Assembly (NCBI RefSeq): GCF_017814945.1 | Contig: NZ_JAGIPX010000015.1 | Location: 1 to 64,000 of the forward strand | DNA: 64,000 nucleotides | DNA from: Paraburkholderia sp. LEh10 | GTDB taxonomy: Bacteria > Pseudomonadota > Gammaproteobacteria > Burkholderiales > Burkholderiaceae | Direction: 5' to 3' | In this document: positions 53,780 to 62,384 of the stretch, piece after piece | Layout: every line of letters begins with the position of its first letter | How positions within the stretch are numbered: the stretch's first letter is position 1 | Made by a program: the position numbers and the translations under genes | The notes under the pieces: model-generated | What the model was told of the DNA's origin: nothing | What the model saw: only the letters and a program-made list of their open reading frames with translations | Database searches by the model: none

Positions 53780-55525
53780 TTAGACGGCCTTGTTCCCCCC
53801 AGCTGTCTGCACCAGCGACTGCGCCGCGATCGGCAGCTCGACGGGATCGAGATTCGGCATCGCGCCAAACCGCGCGCCCGCATCGACGATGGGCAGCACC
53901 GTTGCCGTGTCCGGCTTGCCCAGCCGTTGCGCGAGATGCTCGCCAAGACGCAGTGCGAGCGCCGAGATCGTGATCGTCGGGAAGTTTGCGCCGACCGTCG
54001 GGAAGACGGAGCTGCCCGCCACATACAGATTGCTCACGCCATGCATCTTGCAGTCGCGATCGACGACGCCTTCGCGCGGTGAATCGTGCATCCGCGTCGT
54101 GCCCATGTGATGCCACGTGCCTTCGAATTTCCCCGGCCATGACGCGCGGCCTTCGAGCGGCTCTTCGAGTTCGACTTCGGCGACGCCCATCAGCTTCAGT
54201 TCGTCGGCGAGCAGCGTGAACGTGCGGTCGAACGTGCGCCGCACGAGTTCCGTGAGCCGCCAGTCCACTTTCACGCGCGGCAGGCCGAGACGATCCTTGC
54301 GATCGGAGAGCGTCACGCGGCTGTCGGGATTCGGCTCCGCTTCGACGATCGCCTGCAGCTTCACGTCGGAAATCAGCGCGCGCAGTTGCAGCAGACGCGT
54401 CAGGCCAAAGCCGATGGTGTCGACCGGATGCGCTGCCATCGTCAGGTAGTCGTCGCGCGCGCGGCGGCCCGGCTGTTCCTTGCGATGCAGCGCCTCGCGG
54501 CAACGGATGAGCGCCTCTGAACCTGCGCTGCCCTCACCGAAAAAGCGCGAGAAGAACCACACGCGCGAGTTGAGCAGCTTCTCGCGCATGATGACGTCGT
54601 GCGTCAGCGCGAACTGCGACGAGATATGCGCGCCATGCGCCGCGACGGCCGGGTTCTGATAGTGGTATTTGATGTCGTACAGCTTGTTGCGCGCCCATTG
54701 CTTGGAGAACTTCACGTTGCCCGTCATCACGCGCGGATGATCCATGAAATAACGGCCCACGAGATCGTTGCCGTTGCCGAGGCCCGCCGCCTGCACCTTG
54801 TTCGATATCAGCAGAAGGCGCGCGTTTTCGATGCCGCCTGTCGCCAGCACGAATACCTTCGCATTCACGCGCGCACGCTTGCCCGTGAGCGTCACGACAT
54901 CGACGCCCGTGACTTCCGTCGCCTGCGGATCGGTGTCGATGTTCACGACGTTCGCATACAGAAACACGCGCACGCGGTTCGAGCGCGCCAGCGCTTCCCG
55001 ATACTCCTTGCCGAAACGCACAGGCGGGCTGAACTGCGAGATGGTGTCGCGCACGTTGCCCGACATCAGCGGATAGCGGCGCACGTCATGCCGGTTGATC
55101 TGCTGCTCCCACCACGCCGGTTCGAAATTGTGCGGTCCGAGCTTGAGCAGCGTATGCACGCGCTCGTAGTACGGCGCCAGTTCTTCGAGGCCGAACGGCC
55201 AGCCGCTGTGCGCGACCCAATCCTTCCTGTCGAAATCCCACGGGTCGAGCGGCCGGCACCAGCCGCCCCAGCAATTGCTGCTGCCGCCCAGAAAACGGCT
55301 GCGGCAGCCGTCCGCGAAGGTGTAGGGGATGCCGACGTTATCGCCGCGATAAAGGTCGCGTGTCTCGTCGTCTGCCTTATAGCCGCCGCTTTCGAGCAGG
55401 CAGCATTCGACGCCCGCCTTGTCCAGTTCCATCGCGAGCGTGATACCCGCGACGCCAGCCCCGATGATGCATACCGTCGTTGACACAACAACGCCCTGCT
55501 CGACACTGCGGGTATCGATAAACAT
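53780..55525 (-). CDS. GMC-family FAD oxidoreductase
   Basis: This is a 581-residue flavoprotein. The FAD motif GAGVAG is at 22-27 with LLESGG at the end of the beta-alpha-beta unit. FLGGSSNCWGGWCRPLDPWDF is a GMC signature. The C-terminal domain has TWHHMGTTRM and LYVAGSSVFPTVGANFPTITISALALRLGEHL with the catalytic His region. It oxidises an alcohol, perhaps a sugar hydroxyl of a precursor; such genes recur in Burkholderia-type EPS loci. GGGAG seven bases before the ATG supports the start. Confidence 0.88.
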   Translation of the reverse strand: MFIDTRSVEQGVVVSTTVCIIGAGVAGITLAMELDKAGVECCLLESGGYKADDETRDLYRGDNVGIPYTFADGCRSRFLGGSSNCWGGWCRPLDPWDFDRKDWVAHSGWPFGLEELAPYYERVHTLLKLGPHNFEPAWWEQQINRHDVRRYPLMSGNVRDTISQFSPPVRFGKEYREALARSNRVRVFLYANVVNIDTDPQATEVTGVDVVTLTGKRARVNAKVFVLATGGIENARLLLISNKVQAAGLGNGNDLVGRYFMDHPRVMTGNVKFSKQWARNKLYDIKYHYQNPAVAAHGAHISSQFALTHDVIMREKLLNSRVWFFSRFFGEGSAGSEALIRCREALHRKEQPGRRARDDYLTMAAHPVDTIGFGLTRLLQLRALISDVKLQAIVEAEPNPDSRVTLSDRKDRLGLPRVKVDWRLTELVRRTFDRTFTLLADELKLMGVAEVELEEPLEGRASWPGKFEGTWHHMGTTRMHDSPREGVVDRDCKMHGVSNLYVAGSSVFPTVGANFPTITISALALRLGEHLAQRLGKPDTATVLPIVDAGARFGAMPNLDPVELPIAAQSLVQTAGGNKAV

Positions 55526-55775
55526 CCGCTGCTCCCGGCTTGGTGTTCTCTTCGTACCTTCTACGGCCGCGTAAGACTGCGTCCGTTCTGGTCCCTCGCC
55601 ACCCGTGCAGCCACAGGTTCGCGGTGCAGCCGCGTACCGCGGGGACGCCCCGTCGCGGCGCTTGCATACTTCGTTCCCGTGCCTGCAATGCTTACGTAGG
55701 ATGATGGCGCCCAGTTGGTCCGTTCATCCGCCAACATCGCGCTTCCTGCAGACAGAAGCATGCACCGCATGCGTG

Positions 55776-56456
55776 CTATGACGCGCCGCTCGCCTCCTCA
55801 TCGAAGCGCTTGCGGATGAACCGGCATGGATTGCCGCCGTACACGCCCTCCGCTTCGAGCGAACGGTGCACGACCGATAGCGGCGTGACCACGGCCGACC
55901 GCCCCACCGTCACGCCCATCTGCACCACGCACTTCGACGAAATCCACACGCCGTCCTCGATGACGATGGGCGCAACGCGCAAGTCCATATTGGTTCGCAT
56001 GTCATGCGAGCCTGCGCTCAAGAACGCGCCTTGCGAAATGCAGACGTTCGAACCGATGCGAATCGGCGCCTGGTTGTAGATCCATACATCCACGCCGAAC
56101 CAGCAGTTGTCGCCGACGCTCAGGTTCCAGGGCGCCTTCACGCGGATCGGATGAACGAACCGGCAGTTCGCGCCGATCTTCGCGCCGAACAGCCGCAGCA
56201 GCGCGACCCGCACGGCCGACACGGGAAGCAGCTTGTTGTTGATGATGCAAGCTTCGAGCACGAACCAGATGAGCTCGGTCAGCACACCGCGCGATGCGAC
56301 GTAGTTGCCCTTGCCCGCGCGGCTCAAGTCGATCACGCGGCCCGTCTGCCTGTCGCCCGAAGGCGGCGGCGCAGTGGCCGGCACGGATGGCTGCGCGGCA
56401 TCGCGCTGCTGCATGTGCGCGTTCTGATCGATCGTGGAGCCGATCGGATTGTTCAT
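55776..56456 (-). CDS. wcaF: WcaF-like hexapeptide-repeat acetyltransferase
   Basis: This is a 226-residue protein with an N-terminal disordered region (~50 residues) followed by a left-handed beta-helix (LRLFGAKIGANCRFVHPIRVKAPWNLSVGDNCWFGVDVWIYNQAPIRIGSNVCISQGAFLSAGSHDM). This is characteristic of WcaF/colanic-acid-type O-acetyltransferases that use acetyl-CoA. The ATG at 56456 has GGAG six bases upstream. A 250-base gap separates it from the GMC gene. It probably acetylates a precursor sugar in the cytosol. Confidence 0.85.
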   Translation of the reverse strand: MNNPIGSTIDQNAHMQQRDAAQPSVPATAPPPSGDRQTGRVIDLSRAGKGNYVASRGVLTELIWFVLEACIINNKLLPVSAVRVALLRLFGAKIGANCRFVHPIRVKAPWNLSVGDNCWFGVDVWIYNQAPIRIGSNVCISQGAFLSAGSHDMRTNMDLRVAPIVIEDGVWISSKCVVQMGVTVGRSAVVTPLSVVHRSLEAEGVYGGNPCRFIRKRFDEEASGAS

Positions 56457-56690
56457 GGTCTTCTCCAATCGAGAAAGGCGCCGCTTTTGTGTATACGGTT
56501 CGACAGGTCCGGGTATTCCGCGTGTCGCACGCCCGGTGTATCGCGCGCCCCATGCAGTCGATTATCTGGCCCGCACATCCGCATGGAAGGCGGCTGGCCG
56601 TGCCGTGCGGTCTTTTGGCGGATCGGTGCGGACTCTCCGGTTCACCATGCACGCATGGCTACACGATGTTTGCACTGGAGGTAGACGACG

Positions 56691-57344
56691 ATGGCCGCTC
56701 ATCCTCGTTCGCGGCACGCCTCGCCGCTCGAATATCTGTTGCGCTTCGGCGCTCGTCCCCGCGTCCTGCTGATGCCGCTCGCGATTGCGTCAGCTGTCGC
56801 ACTCTCGCCATACGCGCAGGCTCAGGCGCAAAACGACGCCGCACAAGGCAACGGCAAGGCGGCTGCCGCCCGGGGCAACAACGCGGGTGGAGCAAACGGC
56901 GCAAATGGCCCGAACGGCCCCAATGGCGCGCCGCCCAAAAAGACGGCCGCACAGCGCGTGCAGGAAGATAGTCAGCGTCTGCTCGGCGGCCCGAAGACGT
57001 CGATCGATCAATATGGCGTGGAGGGCGCCACGCCCGACGCGCAACGTGACGCGCTCATGAACAGCGAACGGATGCGCGTCGCGAAACCCAATACGCAGGC
57101 CGCAGGCGGCCCCGTCGCCGCGGGCGGCAATGGCCCCGCGCAAGCCCCTGCCGCCGCGAAGCGGCCCCCTCGTGGCGGCGCGAATGCGCCAAATGCGGCG
57201 GATGCGGGTGGTGCCGGCGCGGGCGCAGCGGGACAGCGCGGCGGCGCGGCCAACAACACAAGCGTGGGCGCTGCCGCCGCGTCGGTTTATGGCGCGCCCT
57301 ATAGCAACCGCGCCGGCAGCACGTTGTATCGATCGCCCTGGTGA
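56691..57344 (+). CDS. Exported Gly/Asn/Ala-rich hypothetical protein
   Basis: I do not recognise this 217-residue protein. It has a signal peptide (VLLMPLAIASAVALSPYAQAQA). A low-complexity stretch (repeated NGPNGPNG and similar) is followed by a more ordered segment (AAQRVQEDSQRLLGGPKTSIDQYGVEGATPDAQRDALMNSERMRVAKP) and a Gly/Ala-rich end finishing NRAGSTLYRSPW. GGAGG eight bases before the ATG is a strong ribosome binding site. It is divergent from wcaF, embedded in the EPS locus, and might be a matrix or periplasmic protein; that is inference. Confidence 0.65.
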   Translation: MAAHPRSRHASPLEYLLRFGARPRVLLMPLAIASAVALSPYAQAQAQNDAAQGNGKAAAARGNNAGGANGANGPNGPNGAPPKKTAAQRVQEDSQRLLGGPKTSIDQYGVEGATPDAQRDALMNSERMRVAKPNTQAAGGPVAAGGNGPAQAPAAAKRPPRGGANAPNAADAGGAGAGAAGQRGGAANNTSVGAAAASVYGAPYSNRAGSTLYRSPW

Positions 57345-57386
57345 GCGTCGGCGCCGCGTCGACGACGAGCCGCTCTACGTAACGAA

Positions 57387-57440
57387 CGAAGGCCACATTC
57401 GACTTGCAACGAGTGCAGGCCGAATGTGGCCTTCGCGTTT
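57387..57440. terminator. Bidirectional terminator hairpin
   Basis: A 15-bp perfect stem (CGAAGGCCACATTCG at 57387-57401, complement at 57421-57435) with a 19-base loop lies between the convergent exported-protein gene and wcaI. A short CGTTT follows on the plus strand. Confidence 0.75.
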
Positions 57441-57470
57441 GATGCATCGGATCGCCGGCACGCCGGCGCT

Positions 57471-58787
57471 TCACTCCACTTCCGACTCCTTGACCCGTGC
57501 CTGCAGAATGCCGCTATCGGCGATCGGCGGCGCGACGGGCCGCGCGGCGGGCAGTTCGCCGCCCGTGAGCGCGGCAAGACGCGCGTCGAGCGTGACCTGG
57601 GTCGAAAGCGGCGAGAACATCGTTTCGGCATAGCGCCTTCCTGCCGCGCCGAGCCTCGCGCGCCGTGCGCCGTCGATGGCGAGCGTCGCGATCGCATCGA
57701 CGAGCGCGCCCGTGTCCTCGGGCGGAATGACCACGCCGTTGTTCTCGACGGATTCATACAGCGCCGTGCCGGGATGCGCCATCGCGATCACCGCGCGGCC
57801 GCTCGCGAGCATGCCCGTCAGCTTCGACGGCATGACGAGATCGGCGGCGTCGGCGCGCTGCGGCAGCACGTGAATGTCCGCTACGTTGAGCAGTTCGTTC
57901 AGCGACGACGCAGGCTGCAACGGCAGGAACCGGCAATTGCGCAGGCCCTCGCAACGCTTGACGAGGTCGTCGCGCGCCGCGCCGTCGCCGCAGAACACGA
58001 AGCTGATGTCCTCGCGCGCGGCAAGCGCCGCGGCCGCGGCCGCGAGTGTCTCGATGCCCTGCTTCGCGCCCATGTTCCCCGAGTACAGCACCACCGTGTT
58101 GTGAGCCGCAATGCCGAGCGTCTCGCGATACTCGCTCGACCGGCCAAGCGGAAAGATGACGCGCGTGTCGACCCAGTTCGGCAGCAGCTCGGTCTTCTGC
58201 GCGTCGACACCTTTGCCGATCGCGCGCTCGACCATCTGGCTCGAAATCGACGACACGACATCGAAGCGCTTGAGGACGGAGCGCTCGACCCAATACGCCA
58301 GACGCGCGGCGACCCCGCTCTTCAGCAGGCCGAGATCGAAGGCGGCATCGACTTCGTAGTCCTGGATGTGCAGCCACGCCTTCGCGCCCACGGCGCGCGC
58401 GAGCGCCAGCGCGCCCGGCGCGCACGCCATCGTCGGCGCGATCAGCATCACGGCATCGGGACGCCAGGGGATCTGCCTCGCGAGCAGCGGCAACGACGAC
58501 ACCGCAAACGACGCGAGATGCAGCAGCCGTCTCAGACCGCTTTGCCGCGCGGGCACCCATAGGGGCGCTCGCCAGACCCGCACACCGAGCATGACGTCGC
58601 GTCGGTAGCGCCACATCGCATAGCCTGCCCCGACCTTCCATTCCGGGTAATACGGCGGCGCGCAAACGACGCGCACCTCATGACCGCACTCGGCCAGCAT
58701 CTGCGCCATCTCGGCCGTGTACTTGCCGGTACCGGACAGTTCGGGCGCGTAATTGAGGCCATAGATCAGAATTTTCATATTCGACAT
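57471..58787 (-). CDS. wcaI: WcaI-like glycosyltransferase, EPS locus 2
   Basis: This is a 438-residue GT4 enzyme. The N-terminus KILIYGLNYAPELSGTGKYTAEMAQML and the motif VVCAPPYYPEWKVGAGY are diagnostic of WcaI-type colanic-acid fucosyltransferase-like proteins. The donor domain has LYSGNMGAKQGIETLAAAA and VMPSKLTGMLASGRAVIAMAHPGTALYE. It fits with gmd and fcl upstream, which would supply GDP-L-fucose. An ATG three codons into the protein (58778) is an alternative start. Confidence 0.88.
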   Translation of the reverse strand: MSNMKILIYGLNYAPELSGTGKYTAEMAQMLAECGHEVRVVCAPPYYPEWKVGAGYAMWRYRRDVMLGVRVWRAPLWVPARQSGLRRLLHLASFAVSSLPLLARQIPWRPDAVMLIAPTMACAPGALALARAVGAKAWLHIQDYEVDAAFDLGLLKSGVAARLAYWVERSVLKRFDVVSSISSQMVERAIGKGVDAQKTELLPNWVDTRVIFPLGRSSEYRETLGIAAHNTVVLYSGNMGAKQGIETLAAAAAALAAREDISFVFCGDGAARDDLVKRCEGLRNCRFLPLQPASSLNELLNVADIHVLPQRADAADLVMPSKLTGMLASGRAVIAMAHPGTALYESVENNGVVIPPEDTGALVDAIATLAIDGARRARLGAAGRRYAETMFSPLSTQVTLDARLAALTGGELPAARPVAPPIADSGILQARVKESEVE

Positions 58788-58890
58788 CCACAGCGAATGT
58801 CCGTAAGCGGCCGCGCACAGCGCTACGCCTCCCTTTCCCGCTACCCCGTCGCGGCCGGCACGTTCCAGCCTTTGCCGCGCTCAGCCGATC

Positions 58891-60033
58891 TCAGTCGCTC
58901 AGCATCAGCGCGCAACCGCGCGCGATGTTGGCCGCGGCGTACGGCGGATCGAAACGCCGGATCACGTCCATGCAGCGGCGCGCCGTCGCTTCCGCGTCCG
59001 CGAATGCTTCCGTGGCTTTAAGCAGCGTGCGTTGCAGACCTGCGACATCGCCCGGATTGAACGCGTAGCCGCTCACGCCTTCGTGCACGAGCTCGGGCAC
59101 GCAGCCGCAGCTGTCGCTGACCACGACAGGGCAACCATGCGCGAGCGCTTCATTGACGACGAGCCCCCACGGCTCGCTGCGGCTCGGCAGCACGAGACAG
59201 GTGGCGCCGTAGTACTCGCGCGACAGCGGCTCGTCCTGGAGGCTGCCGACGAAAGTGACCGAACGGTTCATGTCCCGTTCGGCGACCCGCTTGCGCAACG
59301 CGCTTTCGAGCGGCCCCGTGCCGACGATGCGCAACTGCGCGCCGGGCAGTTGCTTGCCGAGCCCCCCGAACGCGTCGATCAGCGTCGTGATGCCCTTTTC
59401 TTCCGAAAGACGCCCGACGAACAGGAACACGGGCGCGCTGTCCGAGCGGTAGCTCACGCGCTCGGCCAGCGCCCGCTCGGGCGAGAACGTGACGGGCAGC
59501 GCGGCCGCCTGGCACGGAATGAAGATCTTGTCGCTCTTCGCGCCAAGCGACATCAGATATTCGCGGCTGCGCACGCCGAAGCCGAAATAGCCGTCGCACA
59601 GCGAGAAGAACACGCGTTTCGGAATCGACGTGAGGAGGCGCTTGGGGCGATCGCGTCCCGTCGAATCGCAGAATACGGCGCGGCGCTTGCCCGTCAGGAT
59701 GCAAGCGGCGAGCATCGCCCAATACTCGGGGCGGTGATAGCCGGGCAGTACGATCAGATCCGATTTGGCCTTCAGCACTTCCCACACGAGACGCGCCGTC
59801 ATCCGCCATGTCGGCACGTCTTCGTAGCACCCGTCGAAGAGCTTGTGCATCGGATAGCGGTGAAACGAATAGTCGACCTCCGAAAAGCCGAGGCGATCGT
59901 GCTCCGTGTCCGCGATCTGCACCATCGAGTAGCGGATCGCTCCCGACGCCGAGATGTTGTGCAACGCGGAGAACACGGCGCCCTTATGCCGTGACCACAC
60001 TACGTTGTGAAAGATCGTGACTGACGCTTGCAT
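58891..60033 (-). CDS. Glycosyltransferase family 4, EPS locus 2
   Basis: This is a 380-residue GT-B enzyme (TIFHNVVWSRHKGAVFSALH at the start; VFLFVGRLSEEKGITTLIDAFGGLG and PSRSEPWGLVVNEALAHGCPVVVSDSCGCVPELV in the donor domain). AGAGGA nine bases before the ATG supports the start. It lies just downstream of fcl but after an intrinsic terminator, so it may need readthrough or its own promoter. Donor and acceptor sugars are unknown. Confidence 0.86.
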   Translation of the reverse strand: MQASVTIFHNVVWSRHKGAVFSALHNISASGAIRYSMVQIADTEHDRLGFSEVDYSFHRYPMHKLFDGCYEDVPTWRMTARLVWEVLKAKSDLIVLPGYHRPEYWAMLAACILTGKRRAVFCDSTGRDRPKRLLTSIPKRVFFSLCDGYFGFGVRSREYLMSLGAKSDKIFIPCQAAALPVTFSPERALAERVSYRSDSAPVFLFVGRLSEEKGITTLIDAFGGLGKQLPGAQLRIVGTGPLESALRKRVAERDMNRSVTFVGSLQDEPLSREYYGATCLVLPSRSEPWGLVVNEALAHGCPVVVSDSCGCVPELVHEGVSGYAFNPGDVAGLQRTLLKATEAFADAEATARRCMDVIRRFDPPYAAANIARGCALMLSD

Positions 60034-60076
60034 TTCTTATAGTCCTCTTTCGATCGAAATTGGCGGATCTCCCGGC

Positions 60077-60124
60077 AAAAAAAAGAACGGACGTCGCCTC
60101 ATCCCGGTCCCAGGCAACGTCCGT
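60077..60124 (-). terminator. Rho-independent terminator downstream of fcl
   Basis: On the minus strand a 13-position stem with one mismatch (ACGGACGTTGCCT with AGGCGACGTCCGT, 12-base loop) is followed by TCTTTTTTTT. It starts 17 bases after the fcl stop. This is a strong terminator placed within the apparent EPS operon. Confidence 0.9.
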
Positions 60125-60140
60125 CACCAGGAGCGGTTCA

Positions 60141-61136
60141 TCAGGCGCGTGCGGCCATCGCAAATGAAGGCGCGGCCAACTTCTCCCCGTGCTTCTCTTC
60201 AGATTTCTCGTCGTACTTCGCCGCGAATTCCCGATACGTATTGGCGATTCCCTCAGCGAGGCCGATGCTCGCGCGCCAGCCCATTTCCGCCAGACGCGAC
60301 ACGTCGAGCAGCTTGCGCGGCGTACCGTCCGGCTTGCTCGCGTCGAACTGCAATTCGCCCTCGAAGCCCACCACGCCGCAGATCGTCTCGGCGAGTTCGC
60401 GGATGCTCAGGTCTTCCCCCACGCCGACATTGAAGACGCCCGTGTTCACGTCATGTTCGAGCACGAAGAGCGTCGCCGCCGCGAGATCGTCGACATGCAG
60501 GAACTCGCGCCGCGGCGTGCCGCTGCCCCACACCGTCAGCGAAGGGTCGCCGTTGACGCGCGCCTCGTGCGCCTTGCGGATCAGCGCGGGGAGCACGTGG
60601 CTGTTCTTCAGGTCGTAGTTGTCGTTCGGACCGTAGAGGTTGGTCGGCATCAGCGCGACATAGCGCGTGCCGTACTCGCGGTTGTACGCGTCGCACAGCT
60701 TGAGGCCCGCGATCTTCGCGATCGCGTACGCGTCGTTGGTCGGCTCCAGTTCCGAAGTCAGCAGATACGACTCGCGGATCGGCTGCGGACACAGCTTCGG
60801 ATAAATGCAGGACGAGCCGAAGAACACGAGCCGGTCGACGTTCGCGCGATACGCCGCGTGTATCACGTTGGTTTCGATCACGAGGTTCTCGTACAGAAAC
60901 TCCCCCGGCTGCGTCGCGTTCGCGAGAATGCCGCCGACGCGCGCCGCCGCCAGCAGCACGACGTCGATCCGCTCGCTCTCGAAGAAGCGGTTCACCGCGG
61001 CCTGATCGGTGAGATCGAGTTCGGCATGCGTGCGCGTGACCAGGTTGCGATAGCCGCTCGCCTCGAGCTTGCGCACGAGAGCCGAGCCGACCATCCCGCG
61101 ATGCCCCGCGACATAGATGCGTGCGTTCCTGTCCAT
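60141..61136 (-). CDS. fcl: GDP-L-fucose synthase
   Basis: This is a 331-residue SDR enzyme that epimerises and reduces GDP-4-keto-6-deoxymannose to GDP-L-fucose with NADPH. Motifs are GHRGMVGS (11-18), SSCIYPKLCPQPIRESYLLTSELEPTNDAYAIAK with Y137/K141, and NLYGPNDNYDLKNSHVLPALIRK. These match Fcl/WcaG rather than the rhamnose-forming reductase Rmd. It follows gmd after 5 bases. Confidence 0.95.
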   Translation of the reverse strand: MDRNARIYVAGHRGMVGSALVRKLEASGYRNLVTRTHAELDLTDQAAVNRFFESERIDVVLLAAARVGGILANATQPGEFLYENLVIETNVIHAAYRANVDRLVFFGSSCIYPKLCPQPIRESYLLTSELEPTNDAYAIAKIAGLKLCDAYNREYGTRYVALMPTNLYGPNDNYDLKNSHVLPALIRKAHEARVNGDPSLTVWGSGTPRREFLHVDDLAAATLFVLEHDVNTGVFNVGVGEDLSIRELAETICGVVGFEGELQFDASKPDGTPRKLLDVSRLAEMGWRASIGLAEGIANTYREFAAKYDEKSEEKHGEKLAAPSFAMAARA

Positions 61137-61141
61137 GGCCG

Positions 61142-62269
61142 TTACTCGTGATGTTCCAGCGCCTTGAAGCCGGCCAGCGTGACGAGTGCATCGCGCCGCG
61201 CGATCTGATAGTCGGACAGCACCATTTCCTTGACGAGCGATTCGAACGTCGTGATCGGCTGCCAGCCGAGTTTCTGCTGCGCCTTCGACGGATCGCCGAG
61301 CAGCGTTTCCACTTCCGTCGGACGGAAGTAGCGCGGATCGATGCGCACGATCACGTCGCCCGGCTGCACGCGCATTTCGCTGCGCTGGCGGCGCTCGACA
61401 TGCTCGACGATGCCCACTTCATGCAAGCCGCTGCCTTCGAAGCGCACGGTAATGCCCAGTTCCGTCGCCGCGCGCTGCACGAATTCGCGCACGCTGTATT
61501 GCACGCCCGTTGCGATCACGAAGTCATCGGGGGCTTCCTGCTGCAACATCATCCATTGCATTTCGACGTAGTCGCGCGCATGGCCCCAGTCGCGCAACGC
61601 GGACAGATTGCCGAGATAGAGCTGATCCTGCAGACCGACCGCGATACGCGCGATGGCCCGCGTGATCTTGCGCGTGACAAACGTTTCGCCGCGCACGGGC
61701 GATTCGTGATTGAACAGGATGCCGTTGCACGCGTAGATGCCGTACGCCTCGCGGTAGTTGACCGTCGTCCAGTACGCGAACAGCTTTGCGACGGCGTAAG
61801 GACTGCGCGGATAGAACGGCGTGGTCTCGCGCTGCGGCACTTCCTGCACGAGGCCATACAGTTCGGACGTCGACGCCTGATAGAAACGTGTCTTCTTCTC
61901 GAAGCCGCAGATGCGGATCGCTTCGAGCAACCGCAGCGTGCCGAGGCCGTCGGCGTTGGCCGTGTACTCCGGTTCTTCGAACGACACGGCGACATGGCTC
62001 TGCGCCGCAAGGTTATAGACTTCATCCGGCTCGACGCGCTGCATGATGCGCAAGAGGCTCGTCGAATCGGTCAGGTCGCCGTGATGCAGTTGCAGGCGCT
62101 GGTCCGGGTCGTGAACGTCGCGGTAAAGGTGGTCGATCCGGTCCGTGTTGAACAACGAAGAGCGGCGCTTGATGCCATGCACCACGTAGCCCTTGTCGAT
62201 CAACATCTCCGCCAGGTATGAGCCATCCTGGCCGGTGATGCCGGTAATCAAGGCAACCTTCTGGGTCAT
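61142..62269 (-). CDS. gmd: GDP-mannose 4,6-dehydratase
   Basis: This is a 375-residue SDR dehydratase with GITGQDG (10-16), [33 protein letters not shown] (Y158/K162) and [24 protein letters not shown], all diagnostic. It converts GDP-mannose to GDP-4-keto-6-deoxymannose, the substrate of fcl next to it. AGGAG precedes the ATG. GDP-mannose supply genes are not in the window. Confidence 0.96.
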   Translation of the reverse strand: MTQKVALITGITGQDGSYLAEMLIDKGYVVHGIKRRSSLFNTDRIDHLYRDVHDPDQRLQLHHGDLTDSTSLLRIMQRVEPDEVYNLAAQSHVAVSFEEPEYTANADGLGTLRLLEAIRICGFEKKTRFYQASTSELYGLVQEVPQRETTPFYPRSPYAVAKLFAYWTTVNYREAYGIYACNGILFNHESPVRGETFVTRKITRAIARIAVGLQDQLYLGNLSALRDWGHARDYVEMQWMMLQQEAPDDFVIATGVQYSVREFVQRAATELGITVRFEGSGLHEVGIVEHVERRQRSEMRVQPGDVIVRIDPRYFRPTEVETLLGDPSKAQQKLGWQPITTFESLVKEMVLSDYQIARRDALVTLAGFKALEHHE

Positions 62270-62289
62270 CGTTTTCTCCTGTATCGATC

Positions 62290-62315
62290 GGAGTCGGCGC
62301 TTGAGCGCCTACTCG
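62290..62315. repeat. Dispersed copy of the GGCGCT/AGCGCC hairpin
   Basis: Core GGCGCTTGAGCGCC (62296-62309) is flanked by GAGT and ACTC arms, the same plan as hairpin A of the array at 43915. It lies between wzc and gmd. Confidence 0.75.
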
Positions 62316-62384
62316 GTCCCATGCGAGATAAACGCGGATAATGTTCGTCGGGGCTGTTCACGGCCCGCCAGACGCCAGCCGCTT

